This document shows positions 8,113 through 14,958 of a stretch of DNA of 34,131 bases, piece after piece. This DNA is from Lachnospiraceae bacterium (GTDB taxonomy: Bacteria > Bacillota > Clostridia > Lachnospirales > Lachnospiraceae): positions 1-34,131 of the forward strand of contig JALFNQ010000019.1 in assembly GCA_022773965.1 (NCBI GenBank), in the 5' to 3' direction. Position numbers and translations under genes: made by a program. The notes below the pieces were generated by a model. It ran no database searches. It had not been told where the DNA came from and was given only the letters and a program-made list of their open reading frames with translations. How positions within the stretch are numbered: position 1 is the first letter of the stretch; every line of letters starts with the position of its first letter.

Positions 8113-8598
8113 ATGGATACAGGAATTGTAAGAATTTTTTATGGTGAAGGACACGGAAAATCCACCGCTGCCATGGGGCGGGCCCTGCAGGCGGCCAGCG
8201 AGGGAAAGAGCGTGTTCATTATTCATTATTTGAAAGGCAGAATGGAGGGTGAGGCACAGTTCATGAAAAAGCTGGAGCCGGAGATCAAGGTGTTCCGGTT
8301 TGAAAAAAATGACGTGTCTTATGAGAATCTGTCGCCGGAGGAGAAAAAGGAAGCGCAGCTGAATATCAAGAACGGTGTCAACTTCGCAAGAAAGGTGCTT
8401 TTAACCGGCGAGTGTGATCTGCTGATCCTGGACGAAGTGCTGGGGCTGGTAGATGCAGGGCTTCTGGAAAAAGAGGAACTGGAAAATCTGTTAAAGTCCC
8501 GTTCCGGTGGAATGGATCTGATCCTGACTGGTAGAAATATGGATGAATCGATCCGTGCGTATGCGGATGAGATTTATAAAATAAAATCGGAGAAATAA
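8113..8598 (+). CDS. Cob(I)alamin/corrinoid adenosyltransferase-like P-loop ATPase (CobO/BtuR family)
   Basis: CobO/BtuR/CobP enzymes transfer the adenosyl group of ATP to cob(I)alamin or cobinamide. This 161-residue protein has the family P-loop near the N-terminus (FYGEGHGKSTAAMGRALQA), the early strand VFIIHYLKG, and a DLLILDEVLGLVDAGLL segment that matches the family Walker B (LDE) and following helix. It ends with DLILTGRNMDESIRAYADEIYKI, the family C-terminal signature. I prefer ATG at 8113: GGGAGG lies 8 bp upstream of it but only 2 bp upstream of the alternative ATG at 8107. It stands alone, not in a cobalamin cluster, and is slightly short for the family. It could serve corrinoid salvage. 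A factor-independent terminator follows. Confidence 0.85.
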   Translation: MDTGIVRIFYGEGHGKSTAAMGRALQAASEGKSVFIIHYLKGRMEGEAQFMKKLEPEIKVFRFEKNDVSYENLSPEEKKEAQLNIKNGVNFARKVLLTGECDLLILDEVLGLVDAGLLEKEELENLLKSRSGGMDLILTGRNMDESIRAYADEIYKIKSEK

Positions 8599-8614
8599 AA
8601 AAATTAAGAAAAAA

Positions 8615-8650
8615 AAGTGCCCTGTGACTGACAGGGCACTTTACATTTTA
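8615..8650 (+). terminator. Terminator after the adenosyltransferase-like gene
   Basis: AAGTGCCCTGT (8615-8625) pairs perfectly with ACAGGGCACTT (8631-8641) around a 5-base loop, flanked by A-rich sequence upstream and T-rich sequence downstream. Confidence 0.88.
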
Positions 8651-8667
8651 CATTTTTTTTAATATAG

Positions 8668-8673
8668 TATACT
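8668..8673 (+). promoter_or_regulatory. Candidate -10 of dapA
   Basis: TATACT lies about 40 bp upstream of the dapA start in an AT-rich stretch directly after the terminator. The -35 region is T-rich and not clearly consensus. Confidence 0.3.
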
Positions 8674-8711
8674 AAGAAAAAGTTTGACAACAATAGGAGG
8701 AAGATAGAAAG

Positions 8712-9605
8712 ATGGCAATTTTCAAAGGTGCCGGCGTGGCAATTGTCACACCCATGAATGATAATCTTGAGGTAAACTACGACAAACTGGATGAGATGAT
8801 CCAGTTTCAGATAGACAATGGAACAGACTGTATCGTGATCGCAGGAACAACAGGAGAGAGCTCTACACTTACTATGGAGGAGCATGCAGATGTGATCCGC
8901 GCAGCGGTTCAGATGACGAAGCATCGGGTACCGGTTGTAGCAGGAACCGGATCAAACTGTACAAAGACAGCGATCCAGCTTACACAGGAGGCTTATGAGG
9001 CAGGCTGCGATGGTGCGCTCATCGTAACACCCTACTATAACAAAGCCACACAGGCAGGTCTGATCAGTCATTATGGACAGATCGCAGAGTCTACAAAGAT
9101 GCCGATCATCATGTATAATGTACCGAGTCGTACCGGCTGCAATATTTTACCGGAGACCGCAGCAACACTGGTAAAGACTTATGACAATATTGTTGGTTTA
9201 AAGGAAGCAACCGGAAATGTGGCACAGGCAGTGACGACTATGGATCTGTGTGATGGAAAGCTTGATATGTATTCCGGAGAGGATGGCATTGTCGTTCCGC
9301 TCATGTCGATCGGAGCAGTTGGTGTGATCTCTGTATGGTCCAATGTAGCGCCTAAGGATGTGCATGATATGTGTATGTACGCATTAGATGGCAATTTTAA
9401 AGAGGCTGCGAAGATCCAGCTGAAGGGTCGTGCACTGGTAGATGCCCTGTTTTCAGAGGTAAATCCGATCCCCGTGAAGCGTGCGCTGAACGCCATGGGC
9501 TTTGGGGTTGGTTCGCTGCGTGCACCGCTCACTGAGATGAGTGAGGCAAATGCTGCAAAGCTCATTCAGGTGATGAAGGAATATGGACTGAAGGTAACAG
9601 AGTAG
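8712..9605 (+). CDS. dapA: 4-hydroxy-tetrahydrodipicolinate synthase
   Basis: DapA condenses pyruvate with aspartate semialdehyde in the first dedicated step of the lysine/diaminopimelate pathway, which feeds peptidoglycan. The 297 residues form a single TIM barrel. The pyruvate Schiff-base lysine is K164 in VGLKEATGN. The catalytic tyrosine is Y135 in MYNVPSRTG, and the hydroxyl relay uses the TT of AGTTGES (46-47). TPYYNKATQAG is also present. AGGAGG is 10 bp before the ATG. dapB follows after 85 bp containing a hairpin without a U-tract, so dapA and dapB probably form one operon. Length and motifs are complete. Confidence 0.96.
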   Translation: MAIFKGAGVAIVTPMNDNLEVNYDKLDEMIQFQIDNGTDCIVIAGTTGESSTLTMEEHADVIRAAVQMTKHRVPVVAGTGSNCTKTAIQLTQEAYEAGCDGALIVTPYYNKATQAGLISHYGQIAESTKMPIIMYNVPSRTGCNILPETAATLVKTYDNIVGLKEATGNVAQAVTTMDLCDGKLDMYSGEDGIVVPLMSIGAVGVISVWSNVAPKDVHDMCMYALDGNFKEAAKIQLKGRALVDALFSEVNPIPVKRALNAMGFGVGSLRAPLTEMSEANAAKLIQVMKEYGLKVTE

Positions 9606-9633
9606 TCTGATATTAATTCTAAAAAAAAAGAAA

Positions 9634-9674
9634 TGGCATCAGGACGCGGCCATTTGAGGTGACACCTGATGCCA
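9634..9674 (+). other. Intercistronic hairpin between dapA and dapB
   Basis: TGGCATCAGG (9634-9643) pairs with CCTGATGCCA (9665-9674), ten perfect base pairs with a 21-base loop. No T-run follows, so it does not look like a terminator. It may be a processing or stability element that sets different dapA and dapB levels. An A9 run (9621-9629) precedes it. Confidence 0.6.
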
Positions 9675-9690
9675 AAAGTGAGGATAAAAA

Positions 9691-10452
9691 ATGACAAATG
9701 TAATTATGCATGGCTGCAACGGACGGATGGGCCAGATGATCGCAGGACTTTGTGAGAAGGATCCGGATATCACGATTGTTGCAGGCGTTGATACTTATAC
9801 AGAAAAAAAGAATGATTTTCCGGTGTTTGCGAACATTTCAGAGTGTGATGTGACGGCAGATGCCGTGATCGATTTTTCCAATGCAGATGCAGTGGACGGA
9901 CTTTTGGACTGGTGCGTGGAAAAGGGTGTACCGGTGGTATTGTGCTCTACTGGTTTATCTGACGAGCAGCTGCAAAAAGTAACCGGAGCCAGTGAAAAAG
10001 TAGCAGTATTAAAATCTGCGAATATGTCTTTGGGCATCAATACATTGATGGATCTTTTACAGAAGGCCGTGAAGGTGTTTGCACCAGCTGGCTTTGATGT
10101 GGAGATCGTTGAAAAGCATCACAACCAGAAGCTGGACGCGCCCAGCGGTACCGCAATCGCGCTTGCAGATTCCATCAATGAGGCGATGGACGGACAGTAT
10201 GAATATGTCTATGACCGCAGTGACCGCAGGCAGAAGAGAGATGCGAAGGAGCTTGGTATCTCTGCAGTGCGCGGTGGTACGATCGTTGGCGAGCACGAGG
10301 TGATCTTTGCAGGAGAGGATGAAGTGATCGAGTTTAAGCACACTGCTTATTCCCGTGCCGTATTTGGCAAGGGAGCAGTGGAAGCTGCAAAGTTCTTAAA
10401 AGGAAAAGGTGCAGGATATTATACGATGCAGGATGTGATAGCAGAAGCCTAG
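9691..10452 (+). CDS. dapB: 4-hydroxy-tetrahydrodipicolinate reductase
   Basis: DapB reduces the product of DapA with NAD(P)H in the diaminopimelate/lysine pathway. The 253-residue protein begins with a Rossmann fold (HGCNGRMGQMIAG). The catalytic and substrate segment is EIVEKHHNQKLDAPSGTAIALADSI near residues 130-157, containing the family E..HH..K.DAPSGTA motif. The C-terminal dimerisation part includes GEHEVIFAGEDEVIEFKHTAYSR. A GAGG ribosome site lies 8-9 bp before the start. The gene is full length and ends just ahead of a strong terminator. Confidence 0.96.
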   Translation: MTNVIMHGCNGRMGQMIAGLCEKDPDITIVAGVDTYTEKKNDFPVFANISECDVTADAVIDFSNADAVDGLLDWCVEKGVPVVLCSTGLSDEQLQKVTGASEKVAVLKSANMSLGINTLMDLLQKAVKVFAPAGFDVEIVEKHHNQKLDAPSGTAIALADSINEAMDGQYEYVYDRSDRRQKRDAKELGISAVRGGTIVGEHEVIFAGEDEVIEFKHTAYSRAVFGKGAVEAAKFLKGKGAGYYTMQDVIAEA

Positions 10453-10503
10453 CGGGCTTCCGGCATAGATACACGTATCATCCTGCGGAGATAAAACAGA
10501 TAT

Positions 10504-10553
10504 AAAAAAACCGAAACTTTGAAGTGAAGAGATCGTCAAAGTTTCGGTTTTTT
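10504..10553. terminator. Terminator after dapB
   Basis: CCGAAACTTTGA (10511-10522) and TCAAAGTTTCGG (10536-10547) pair perfectly. They are flanked by A7 and T6, so the inverted repeat can reach about 18 bp and work in both directions. Confidence 0.9.
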
Positions 10554-10680
10554 ATCGTATAGGAAACTTCGTCCCCTATACGATAAAAGCCTCTGGCGGG
10601 ATGCGCACTCGCGCGAAGATGTAATATGTCGCAAGCGACCGCGCTCGGCGCGAGAATGTGCCAGGGCACATCCTTTTTTA
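10550..10680. repeat. Candidate dispersed intergenic repeat made of stacked hairpins
   Basis: Between the convergent dapB and tetR genes, TTTTATCGTATAGG (10550-10563) pairs with CCTATACGATAAAA (10575-10588). A GC-rich part follows in which CTCGCGC and GCGCGAG arms enclose a GTCGC-AA-GCGAC hairpin. Then ATGTGCC-AG-GGCACAT is followed by a T-rich run. The composition differs from the neighbours and no ORF fits. The layout resembles multicopy intergenic repeats of Lachnospiraceae genomes, but only one copy is in this window. The final hairpin may also serve as a terminator. Confidence 0.5.
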
Positions 10681-11292
10681 TTTTAATATTGACAGGTAAT
10701 CAAGGGCACCGGTTGGCACACCGGTGCCTTTTTCTAATAGTGCGATCAGACCCCGGATTGTATCTGCCGTTTCCTTGGTAGAGGAAGGAATGAGTGAATT
10801 GTCCAGTTTTACTGCCAGCACGATCAATGCGATCTCTGCCAGCGCTGCCGGGTAATCGAAGTGGATCTCATCGTTGGCGATCCCCTGAGAGATGATCTCG
10901 GTCAGGGCGGGCTTTAATTCTGAAATGACATAATTTAAATATTTCTGATGTAAAAAAGCGAGATCCTGCGCGCTGGCCGAAGCTTTGTGCTTCTGCCGCA
11001 AAAAGATGGCGGAAGAGCTCTGGCATGCCTGAAACAGCATAGCCATTCGTGTAAACGAAGAAATATTTGTCTGGGTGGCAAGTGTTTTTGCGGTTTGCAA
11101 TGGTTTTTCATAGCTTCGTTTGATCAGCGCATCAACAATGGCATCCTTAGAGGAAAAGTAATAATAAATACTTCCCTTTCCAATTCCTGCTTTTGCTGCG
11201 ATGTCACTCACGGAAATATGCTGGATATTTTTTTCTTCCATCAATTGCTGAAGGGCATCTAATATTTTCTCTGATTTATTTGGTTCCGGCAT
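10678..11292 (-). CDS. TetR-family transcriptional regulator
   Basis: The protein is 204 residues. The N-terminal TetR DNA-binding domain is typical: ILDALQQLMEEKNIQHISVSDIAAKAGIGKGSIYYYFSSKDAIVDALI, about residues 10-57, with the GIGKGSIYYYF recognition-helix signature. The C-terminal alpha-helical ligand domain is unassigned. It is divergent from the five-gene acyl operon and separated from it by about 255 bp containing two GACC-N3-GGTC palindromes at the operon promoter. I infer that it represses that operon and is released by an acyl-type or related ligand. Nothing indicates the ligand directly. Its own promoter is TTGTTG-17-TACAAT on the minus strand. Confidence 0.92.
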   Translation of the reverse strand: MPEPNKSEKILDALQQLMEEKNIQHISVSDIAAKAGIGKGSIYYYFSSKDAIVDALIKRSYEKPLQTAKTLATQTNISSFTRMAMLFQACQSSSAIFLRQKHKASASAQDLAFLHQKYLNYVISELKPALTEIISQGIANDEIHFDYPAALAEIALIVLAVKLDNSLIPSSTKETADTIRGLIALLEKGTGVPTGALDYLSILK

Positions 11293-11337
11293 GATTGCAT
11301 GCGCCTTTCTGTTTTAATTCTGAGTAGTTGCATTGTT

Positions 11338-11360
11338 TCATGAGCAAAAACGGCTCATGA
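11338..11360. repeat. Inverted repeat in the tetR leader
   Basis: TCATGAGC (11338-11345) and GCTCATGA (11353-11360) are perfect 8-bp arms around a 7-base spacer. The repeat lies between the tetR promoter and its start codon, so it could form an RNA hairpin in the 5' leader or be a separate operator. It is unrelated in sequence to the two palindromes at the operon promoter. Confidence 0.55.
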
Positions 11361-11411
11361 TCAAATTTTGCCGTTCGTCAAGCGTGCAAACATGCTGACT
11401 CACTTGCGCTC

Positions 11412-11440
11412 ATTGTATCATATCCTATAATTTCCAACAA
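11412..11440 (-). promoter_or_regulatory. Promoter of tetR
   Basis: Read on the minus strand, TTGTTG (11440-11435) and TACAAT (11417-11412) are 17 bp apart. This gives a leader of about 110 bases that contains the TCATGAGC inverted repeat. Confidence 0.55.
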
Positions 11441-11472
11441 GTTTTTTCCAATATTTTTTACAACATTCATAA

Positions 11473-11502
11473 TTGACCGCTGGTCGAAAGAAATGCTATA
11501 AT
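11473..11502 (+). promoter_or_regulatory. Promoter of the acyl operon
   Basis: TTGACC (11473-11478) and TATAAT (11497-11502) are 18 bp apart, and the -10 carries a TGC extension. The -35 overlaps one GACC-N3-GGTC palindrome and a second lies just past the expected transcription start. Confidence 0.75.
11475..11485. promoter_or_regulatory. TetR-type operator O1
   Basis: GACC-GCT-GGTC is an 11-bp palindrome overlapping the -35 box of the acyl operon promoter. Binding here would block RNA polymerase. It shares the half-site with O2, 44 bp away centre to centre. Confidence 0.7.
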
Positions 11503-11515
11503 CACATTAAACAAA

Positions 11516-11532
11516 TTCGACCATTGGTCGAA
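11516..11532. promoter_or_regulatory. TetR-type operator O2
   Basis: TTCGACC-ATT-GGTCGAA has perfect 7-bp arms and lies about 10-15 bp downstream of the expected start of transcription and 16 bp before the first gene. It is the better palindrome of the pair and is the likely main site for the adjacent TetR protein. Confidence 0.75.
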
Positions 11533-11547
11533 AAATGGGAGGAAGCT

Positions 11548-12075
11548 ATGACATACGCAGAGTTTTTTTATGAAATTAAGAACAAGTTTATGGGAGCAGA
11601 TTTAAGTGACATTCACGAGCATCTGGCATTTCAGTTTAACATTGAGGATGAGGAAGCAGGCGGAATCTTTTATGTAGAGGTAAAGGATGGCGTGTTGGCG
11701 GTAGAGCCCTATGAGTACTTTGACAGGGATGCGATGTTTACTGCGACACCGGATACATTTATGAAGATTGCGGAAGGAAAGATGGATCCGGTTTGGGCAT
11801 TCACCGTTCAGAAGATTAAGGTCGAGGGAAATATTGATAAGGCCCTTCGCCTCAAGGACATCATCGAGATCAAGCAGAAGCAGATGAAAAAAGAGAAAAA
11901 GGAACAGGAAAAGCAGGAAAAGCTTGAGAAAAAGCAGCAGGAAAAACAGGAAAAGCTTGAGAAAGCAGAAGAAAAGAAATTAGAAGAGCCTGAAAAGGAA
12001 GAAGAAACGGACATCAAAGAAGGAACCGACATCAAAAAAGAGACGGACACCAAAGAAGAAAAGGATACTAAATAG
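11548..12075 (+). CDS. SCP2-like sterol/lipid-carrier domain protein with Lys/Glu-rich tail
   Basis: The protein is 175 residues. The first about 105 residues match the SCP2 fold (AEFFYEIKNKFMG... LAFQFNIEDEEAGGIFYVEVKDGVLAVEP... FTATPDTFMKIAEGKMDPVWAFTVQKIKVEGNIDKALRL), a small hydrophobic-pocket domain that binds sterols, fatty acids or acyl-CoA. A highly charged tail follows, with E-K-Q repeats (about 110-155) and three 6-residue units of the TDIKEG type at the end; it is probably helical or disordered. I chose ATG at 11548, preceded by GGGAGGA; an in-frame TTG upstream lies inside the promoter and operator. It is the first gene of the acyl operon, and a role in presenting a lipid substrate or product is inferred. 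Confidence 0.82.
   Translation: MTYAEFFYEIKNKFMGADLSDIHEHLAFQFNIEDEEAGGIFYVEVKDGVLAVEPYEYFDRDAMFTATPDTFMKIAEGKMDPVWAFTVQKIKVEGNIDKALRLKDIIEIKQKQMKKEKKEQEKQEKLEKKQQEKQEKLEKAEEKKLEEPEKEEETDIKEGTDIKKETDTKEEKDTK
12007..12060 (+). repeat. Three 18-bp in-frame units in the SCP2 tail
   Basis: Units encoding TDIKEG, TDIKKE and TDTKEE follow one another near the 3' end of the SCP2-like gene. Further upstream, near 11908-11965, two near-identical stretches encoding EKQEKLEK are repeated. The tail has evidently grown by slippage or duplication. Confidence 0.6.
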
Positions 12076-12154
12076 GAAGAAGTAAGAGGGATAGCTGTAC
12101 AGCATAGAGGTGCAGTGTGACAAAAAATGGTTGATTGACTAGCAGGGAGGAGCT

Positions 12155-13126
12155 ATGGGAGTATTCAAAAAAGGCCTGGCAGCCGCAGGTGCGCTGGCAG
12201 CCGCAGGTGCGCTGGCAGCCGCAAGTGCCGCAGGAACAGCATATTTTTACAATCGGACAATGATCCGTCAGAATGCCATCGTGGAGCGCACGATGAAGAT
12301 GGCAGGTACTGACTGGACACAGTATTCCGACATTTTGGCGGAGCGTAAAGCGTTTGCATTTGCACAGCCCCACGAGGAGGTATATCTGACCTCTTATGAC
12401 GGATTGAAGCTTCATGCTACATATATTCCGGCCATTCAGGAGACAGAGGATAAGAAAAAGCGTGTTGTGATCTGCTTCCACGGCTACACCAGCAAGTCGC
12501 TGGCAGATTTTATCGGACTGACAGATTACTATTTAAAAAAAGGTTTTACCATGCTTCACCCGGATGCCCGTGCACATGGTGAGAGCGAGGGAAAATATAT
12601 TGGCTTTGGATGCCTGGATCGCAAGGATGCATTAAAGTGGATCGACTGGGTGCTGAAAAAATGCGGAGAAGATGTGGAGATCTTTTTACACGGTATTTCC
12701 ATGGGCGGTGCGACTGTATTGATGGCGAGTGGAATGGAGCTTCCGCCTCAGGTGAAGGGTATTATTTCAGACTGTGGATTCACCTCTCCCAAGGAGGTGT
12801 TCACCCACGTGCTGAATACCATGTACCATTTACCGGCATTTCCGATCATCAATGAGGCAGATTTCGTGAACCGCAAGCTTGCCGGTTACGGAATGGACGA
12901 GTGCAATGCAAAGCGTGAGGTTGCAAAGGCGAAGGTTCCGATCCTGTTTATTCACGGCTCAAAGGATACTTTTGTTCCGACTTACATGTGTAACGAACTG
13001 TACGACAGCTGTGCATCGAAAAAACAGATCCTGATCGTGGAGGGCGCAGCACATGGAGAGAGTTATTTCAAAGACATGCCTGCGTATGAAAAAGCATTGG
13101 ACGCATTTATAGAGGACTGTGAGTAA
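12155..13126 (+). CDS. Membrane-anchored alpha/beta hydrolase
   Basis: The protein is 323 residues. Residues 1-30 have a positive start (MGVFKKG) and an Ala/Gly/Leu helix, so they form a signal anchor or membrane segment; the catalytic part is then probably outside the membrane. The hydrolase core starts with VVICFHGYTSKSLADF (oxyanion region). The nucleophile is Ser182 in HGISMGGA, the acid Asp271 in HGSKDTF, and the base His300 in GAAHGES. This is the layout of Ser hydrolases of the BAAT/dienelactone/peptidase S9-like group. It is gene 2 of the acyl operon, 79 bp after the SCP2-like gene and 14 bp before the condensation-like gene. Cleavage or transfer of an acyl ester or thioester is plausible, but the substrate is not shown. 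Confidence 0.88.
   Translation: MGVFKKGLAAAGALAAAGALAAASAAGTAYFYNRTMIRQNAIVERTMKMAGTDWTQYSDILAERKAFAFAQPHEEVYLTSYDGLKLHATYIPAIQETEDKKKRVVICFHGYTSKSLADFIGLTDYYLKKGFTMLHPDARAHGESEGKYIGFGCLDRKDALKWIDWVLKKCGEDVEIFLHGISMGGATVLMASGMELPPQVKGIISDCGFTSPKEVFTHVLNTMYHLPAFPIINEADFVNRKLAGYGMDECNAKREVAKAKVPILFIHGSKDTFVPTYMCNELYDSCASKKQILIVEGAAHGESYFKDMPAYEKALDAFIEDCE
12176..12229 (+). repeat. Three tandem 18-bp units in the hydrolase signal region
   Basis: Two identical 18-bp units and a third with two or three changes encode LAAAGA-LAAAGA-LAAASA inside the hydrophobic N-terminal helix of the alpha/beta hydrolase. Slippage would lengthen or shorten the helix by six residues without breaking the frame. Confidence 0.75.
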
Positions 13127-13140
13127 GGGGAGGAGAAAGC

Positions 13141-14538
13141 ATGAAAACACACAAGGGCTATAAGGTTTATCCGCTGACAGCGGCACAGAAATTCCATTTC
13201 TTTTATCTGGACAGATGTCCGAAAAAAGAGGTTATGAACATCGGTACCAGCTTGACGATCGAGGCAGAGCTGGACATTGATGCGCTTCGCGAGGCGATCT
13301 GGAAGGCTTACGACAGAAGCGAGGGCATGCGTATCCGCTTTACTTATGATAAGAAGGAAAATCAGTGGTATCAGTATGTTGTGGACAAGGAGAAACCGGA
13401 GATCGAGTATGTGGACTTCACCGGGAAGACGATGGAGGAAGCAGAACAGATCATGACAGGCTGGACACAGGTGCCCTTTGAGCGCGAGGATTCGTTGATG
13501 AGTAAAATTGTGATCATCAAGACTCCCGACGGCAATCAGGGCTTGTATCTGCTGGGTGACCATATGATCCTTGACGCACAGTCACTGATCCTGTTCATGA
13601 GGGATATCATTGAGCTGTACTGTAATTCCAAGTTCGAGGGTGTGGACTATCCGAAGGAGATGCGTTCCTACATCGAGCAGCTGGAAAAGGATCTGGCATA
13701 TGAAAATGGCAGCAAGGCACAGCAGCGAGACCGGGAATTTTTCCACAAGCTGATCGATGAGTCAGAGCCGATCTTTAACGGTATCGATGGACCGCAGCCC
13801 CTGGAGGAGATGCGTAAGAAAAATCCGGATGCCAGATCAGCATATTTTATTACCCCGCATGTGGATTCTGCCCTTGATATTTTCCATCTGGAGGGTGAGC
13901 CTACCGCAAGACTGATGAAGTTCTGCGAGGAGCAGCATATTTCCTTACAGTGCCTGCTCATTATGGGCATCCGCACCTATTTCCAAAAGTTCAATGGAAA
14001 TGATGATGTTTCCTTCAATGTCGCATATGCGAGACGTGCGACACTGTCAGAGAAGAAGTCAGGCGGTACACGTATCCATTCCTTCCCATTCCGCACGATC
14101 ATTCCGGAGGACAAGACCTTTTTGGAAGGAATCCATATGATCCGGGACGGACAAAATGAGATCTTCCGCCATACCAATTTTGATCCGGTGGAGTATTTTG
14201 CATACCGTGCGCAGAAATATCCCATCCCGCAGGGATCATCCTATGAGCCGATGTCCTTGACTTATCAGCCGATGACCCAGAAGGATCAGGGCTTAAGCAA
14301 GCTGGGAGATATCAAATACAAGACAAAGTGGTACCCGAACGGTGCAACTACACAGGCTATGTATCTGACTGTTATGCATCGCCCGGAGGACAATGGACTG
14401 GACTTCAACTTTGAGCATCAGGTCGCAGCCATCTCAAGAGAAAAGCTGGAGTATTTTTACTACTATATCTGCAAGATCATGTTCAAGGGAATTGAGAAGG
14501 CTTATATGCCGATCGGCGATATCTTAAAGCTGATCTAG
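13141..14538 (+). CDS. Condensation-domain-like acyltransferase
   Basis: The protein is 465 residues and resembles the chloramphenicol-acetyltransferase-like superfamily that includes NRPS condensation domains, PapA-type acyltransferases and alcohol acetyltransferases. The N-terminal half begins with VYPLTAAQKFHFFYLDRCP, like the first condensation motif, and carries GDHMILDAQS. This aligns with HHxxxDG as D-H141-xxx-D145-A, so the catalytic second His and the structural Asp are kept while the first His and the Gly are changed. The C-terminal half has VSFNVAYARRATLSEK and SLTYQPM segments of the second lobe. It is a stand-alone enzyme beside a free ACP and an acyl ligase, so it likely joins an ACP-bound acyl group to an amine or alcohol. 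Neither acceptor nor product is known. Confidence 0.8.
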   Translation: MKTHKGYKVYPLTAAQKFHFFYLDRCPKKEVMNIGTSLTIEAELDIDALREAIWKAYDRSEGMRIRFTYDKKENQWYQYVVDKEKPEIEYVDFTGKTMEEAEQIMTGWTQVPFEREDSLMSKIVIIKTPDGNQGLYLLGDHMILDAQSLILFMRDIIELYCNSKFEGVDYPKEMRSYIEQLEKDLAYENGSKAQQRDREFFHKLIDESEPIFNGIDGPQPLEEMRKKNPDARSAYFITPHVDSALDIFHLEGEPTARLMKFCEEQHISLQCLLIMGIRTYFQKFNGNDDVSFNVAYARRATLSEKKSGGTRIHSFPFRTIIPEDKTFLEGIHMIRDGQNEIFRHTNFDPVEYFAYRAQKYPIPQGSSYEPMSLTYQPMTQKDQGLSKLGDIKYKTKWYPNGATTQAMYLTVMHRPEDNGLDFNFEHQVAAISREKLEYFYYYICKIMFKGIEKAYMPIGDILKLI

Positions 14539-14624
14539 TAAAATGTTATAGGCGCCAGTCCGGAGACAGCAAAATAGGAGTCGGGCGGCTGATAGTTATC
14601 ATGTGAAAAAAGGAGAATACGGTT

Positions 14625-14846
14625 ATGTTTGAAAAATTAGTGGATATTATTGTAAATTATGTGGAAGTAGACAAGGCAGATATCAAGCCGGAGTCACGTT
14701 TTATGGAAGACCTTGGATTTACCTCGTTTGATTTTATGAGCATGCTTGGTGAGATCGAGGATGAGCTGGATGTGGAGATCGAGCAGGAGAAGGCAGCAGA
14801 CATCCGTACCGTTGGTGAAGCAGCTGCATACCTGGAAACTCTGTAA
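14625..14846 (+). CDS. Acyl carrier protein (stand-alone)
   Basis: The protein is 73 residues, the usual size of a free ACP. The phosphopantetheine site is Ser34 in EDLGFTSFDFMSML; the common DSL of fatty-acid ACPs is TSF here, as in many secondary-metabolism carrier proteins. The four-helix pattern and the acidic second helix (GEIEDELDVEIEQEK) are intact. The ribosome site AAGGAG lies about 12 bp before the ATG. It lies between the condensation-like gene and the acyl ligase gene, so it is probably loaded by the ligase and unloaded by the condensation-like enzyme. No phosphopantetheinyl transferase is encoded in the window, so activation must use one encoded elsewhere. Confidence 0.92.
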   Translation: MFEKLVDIIVNYVEVDKADIKPESRFMEDLGFTSFDFMSMLGEIEDELDVEIEQEKAADIRTVGEAAAYLETL

Positions 14847-14866
14847 AAAACAGAAGTGTGTCGTAA

Positions 14867-14892
14867 TTCTAAAGTGTTTGCAGAATTAGAAG
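14867..14892 (+). other. Small hairpin between the acp and ligase genes
   Basis: TAATTCT and AGAATTA form 7-bp arms around an 11-base loop in the 112-bp gap. No U-tract follows, so it is more likely a processing or stability element than a terminator. Confidence 0.35.
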
Positions 14893-14958
14893 CTGGCAGG
14901 GTATAAAGTTTTTTAGAATCAGGATCGTTTAGCACAGATGTAGGAGGATCACATAGTT

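Noticed and set aside
8642-8711. Lysine riboswitch or T-box upstream of dapA
   Set aside because: Only about 70 bases lie between the terminator and the start, too short for either element, and no conserved core was seen.
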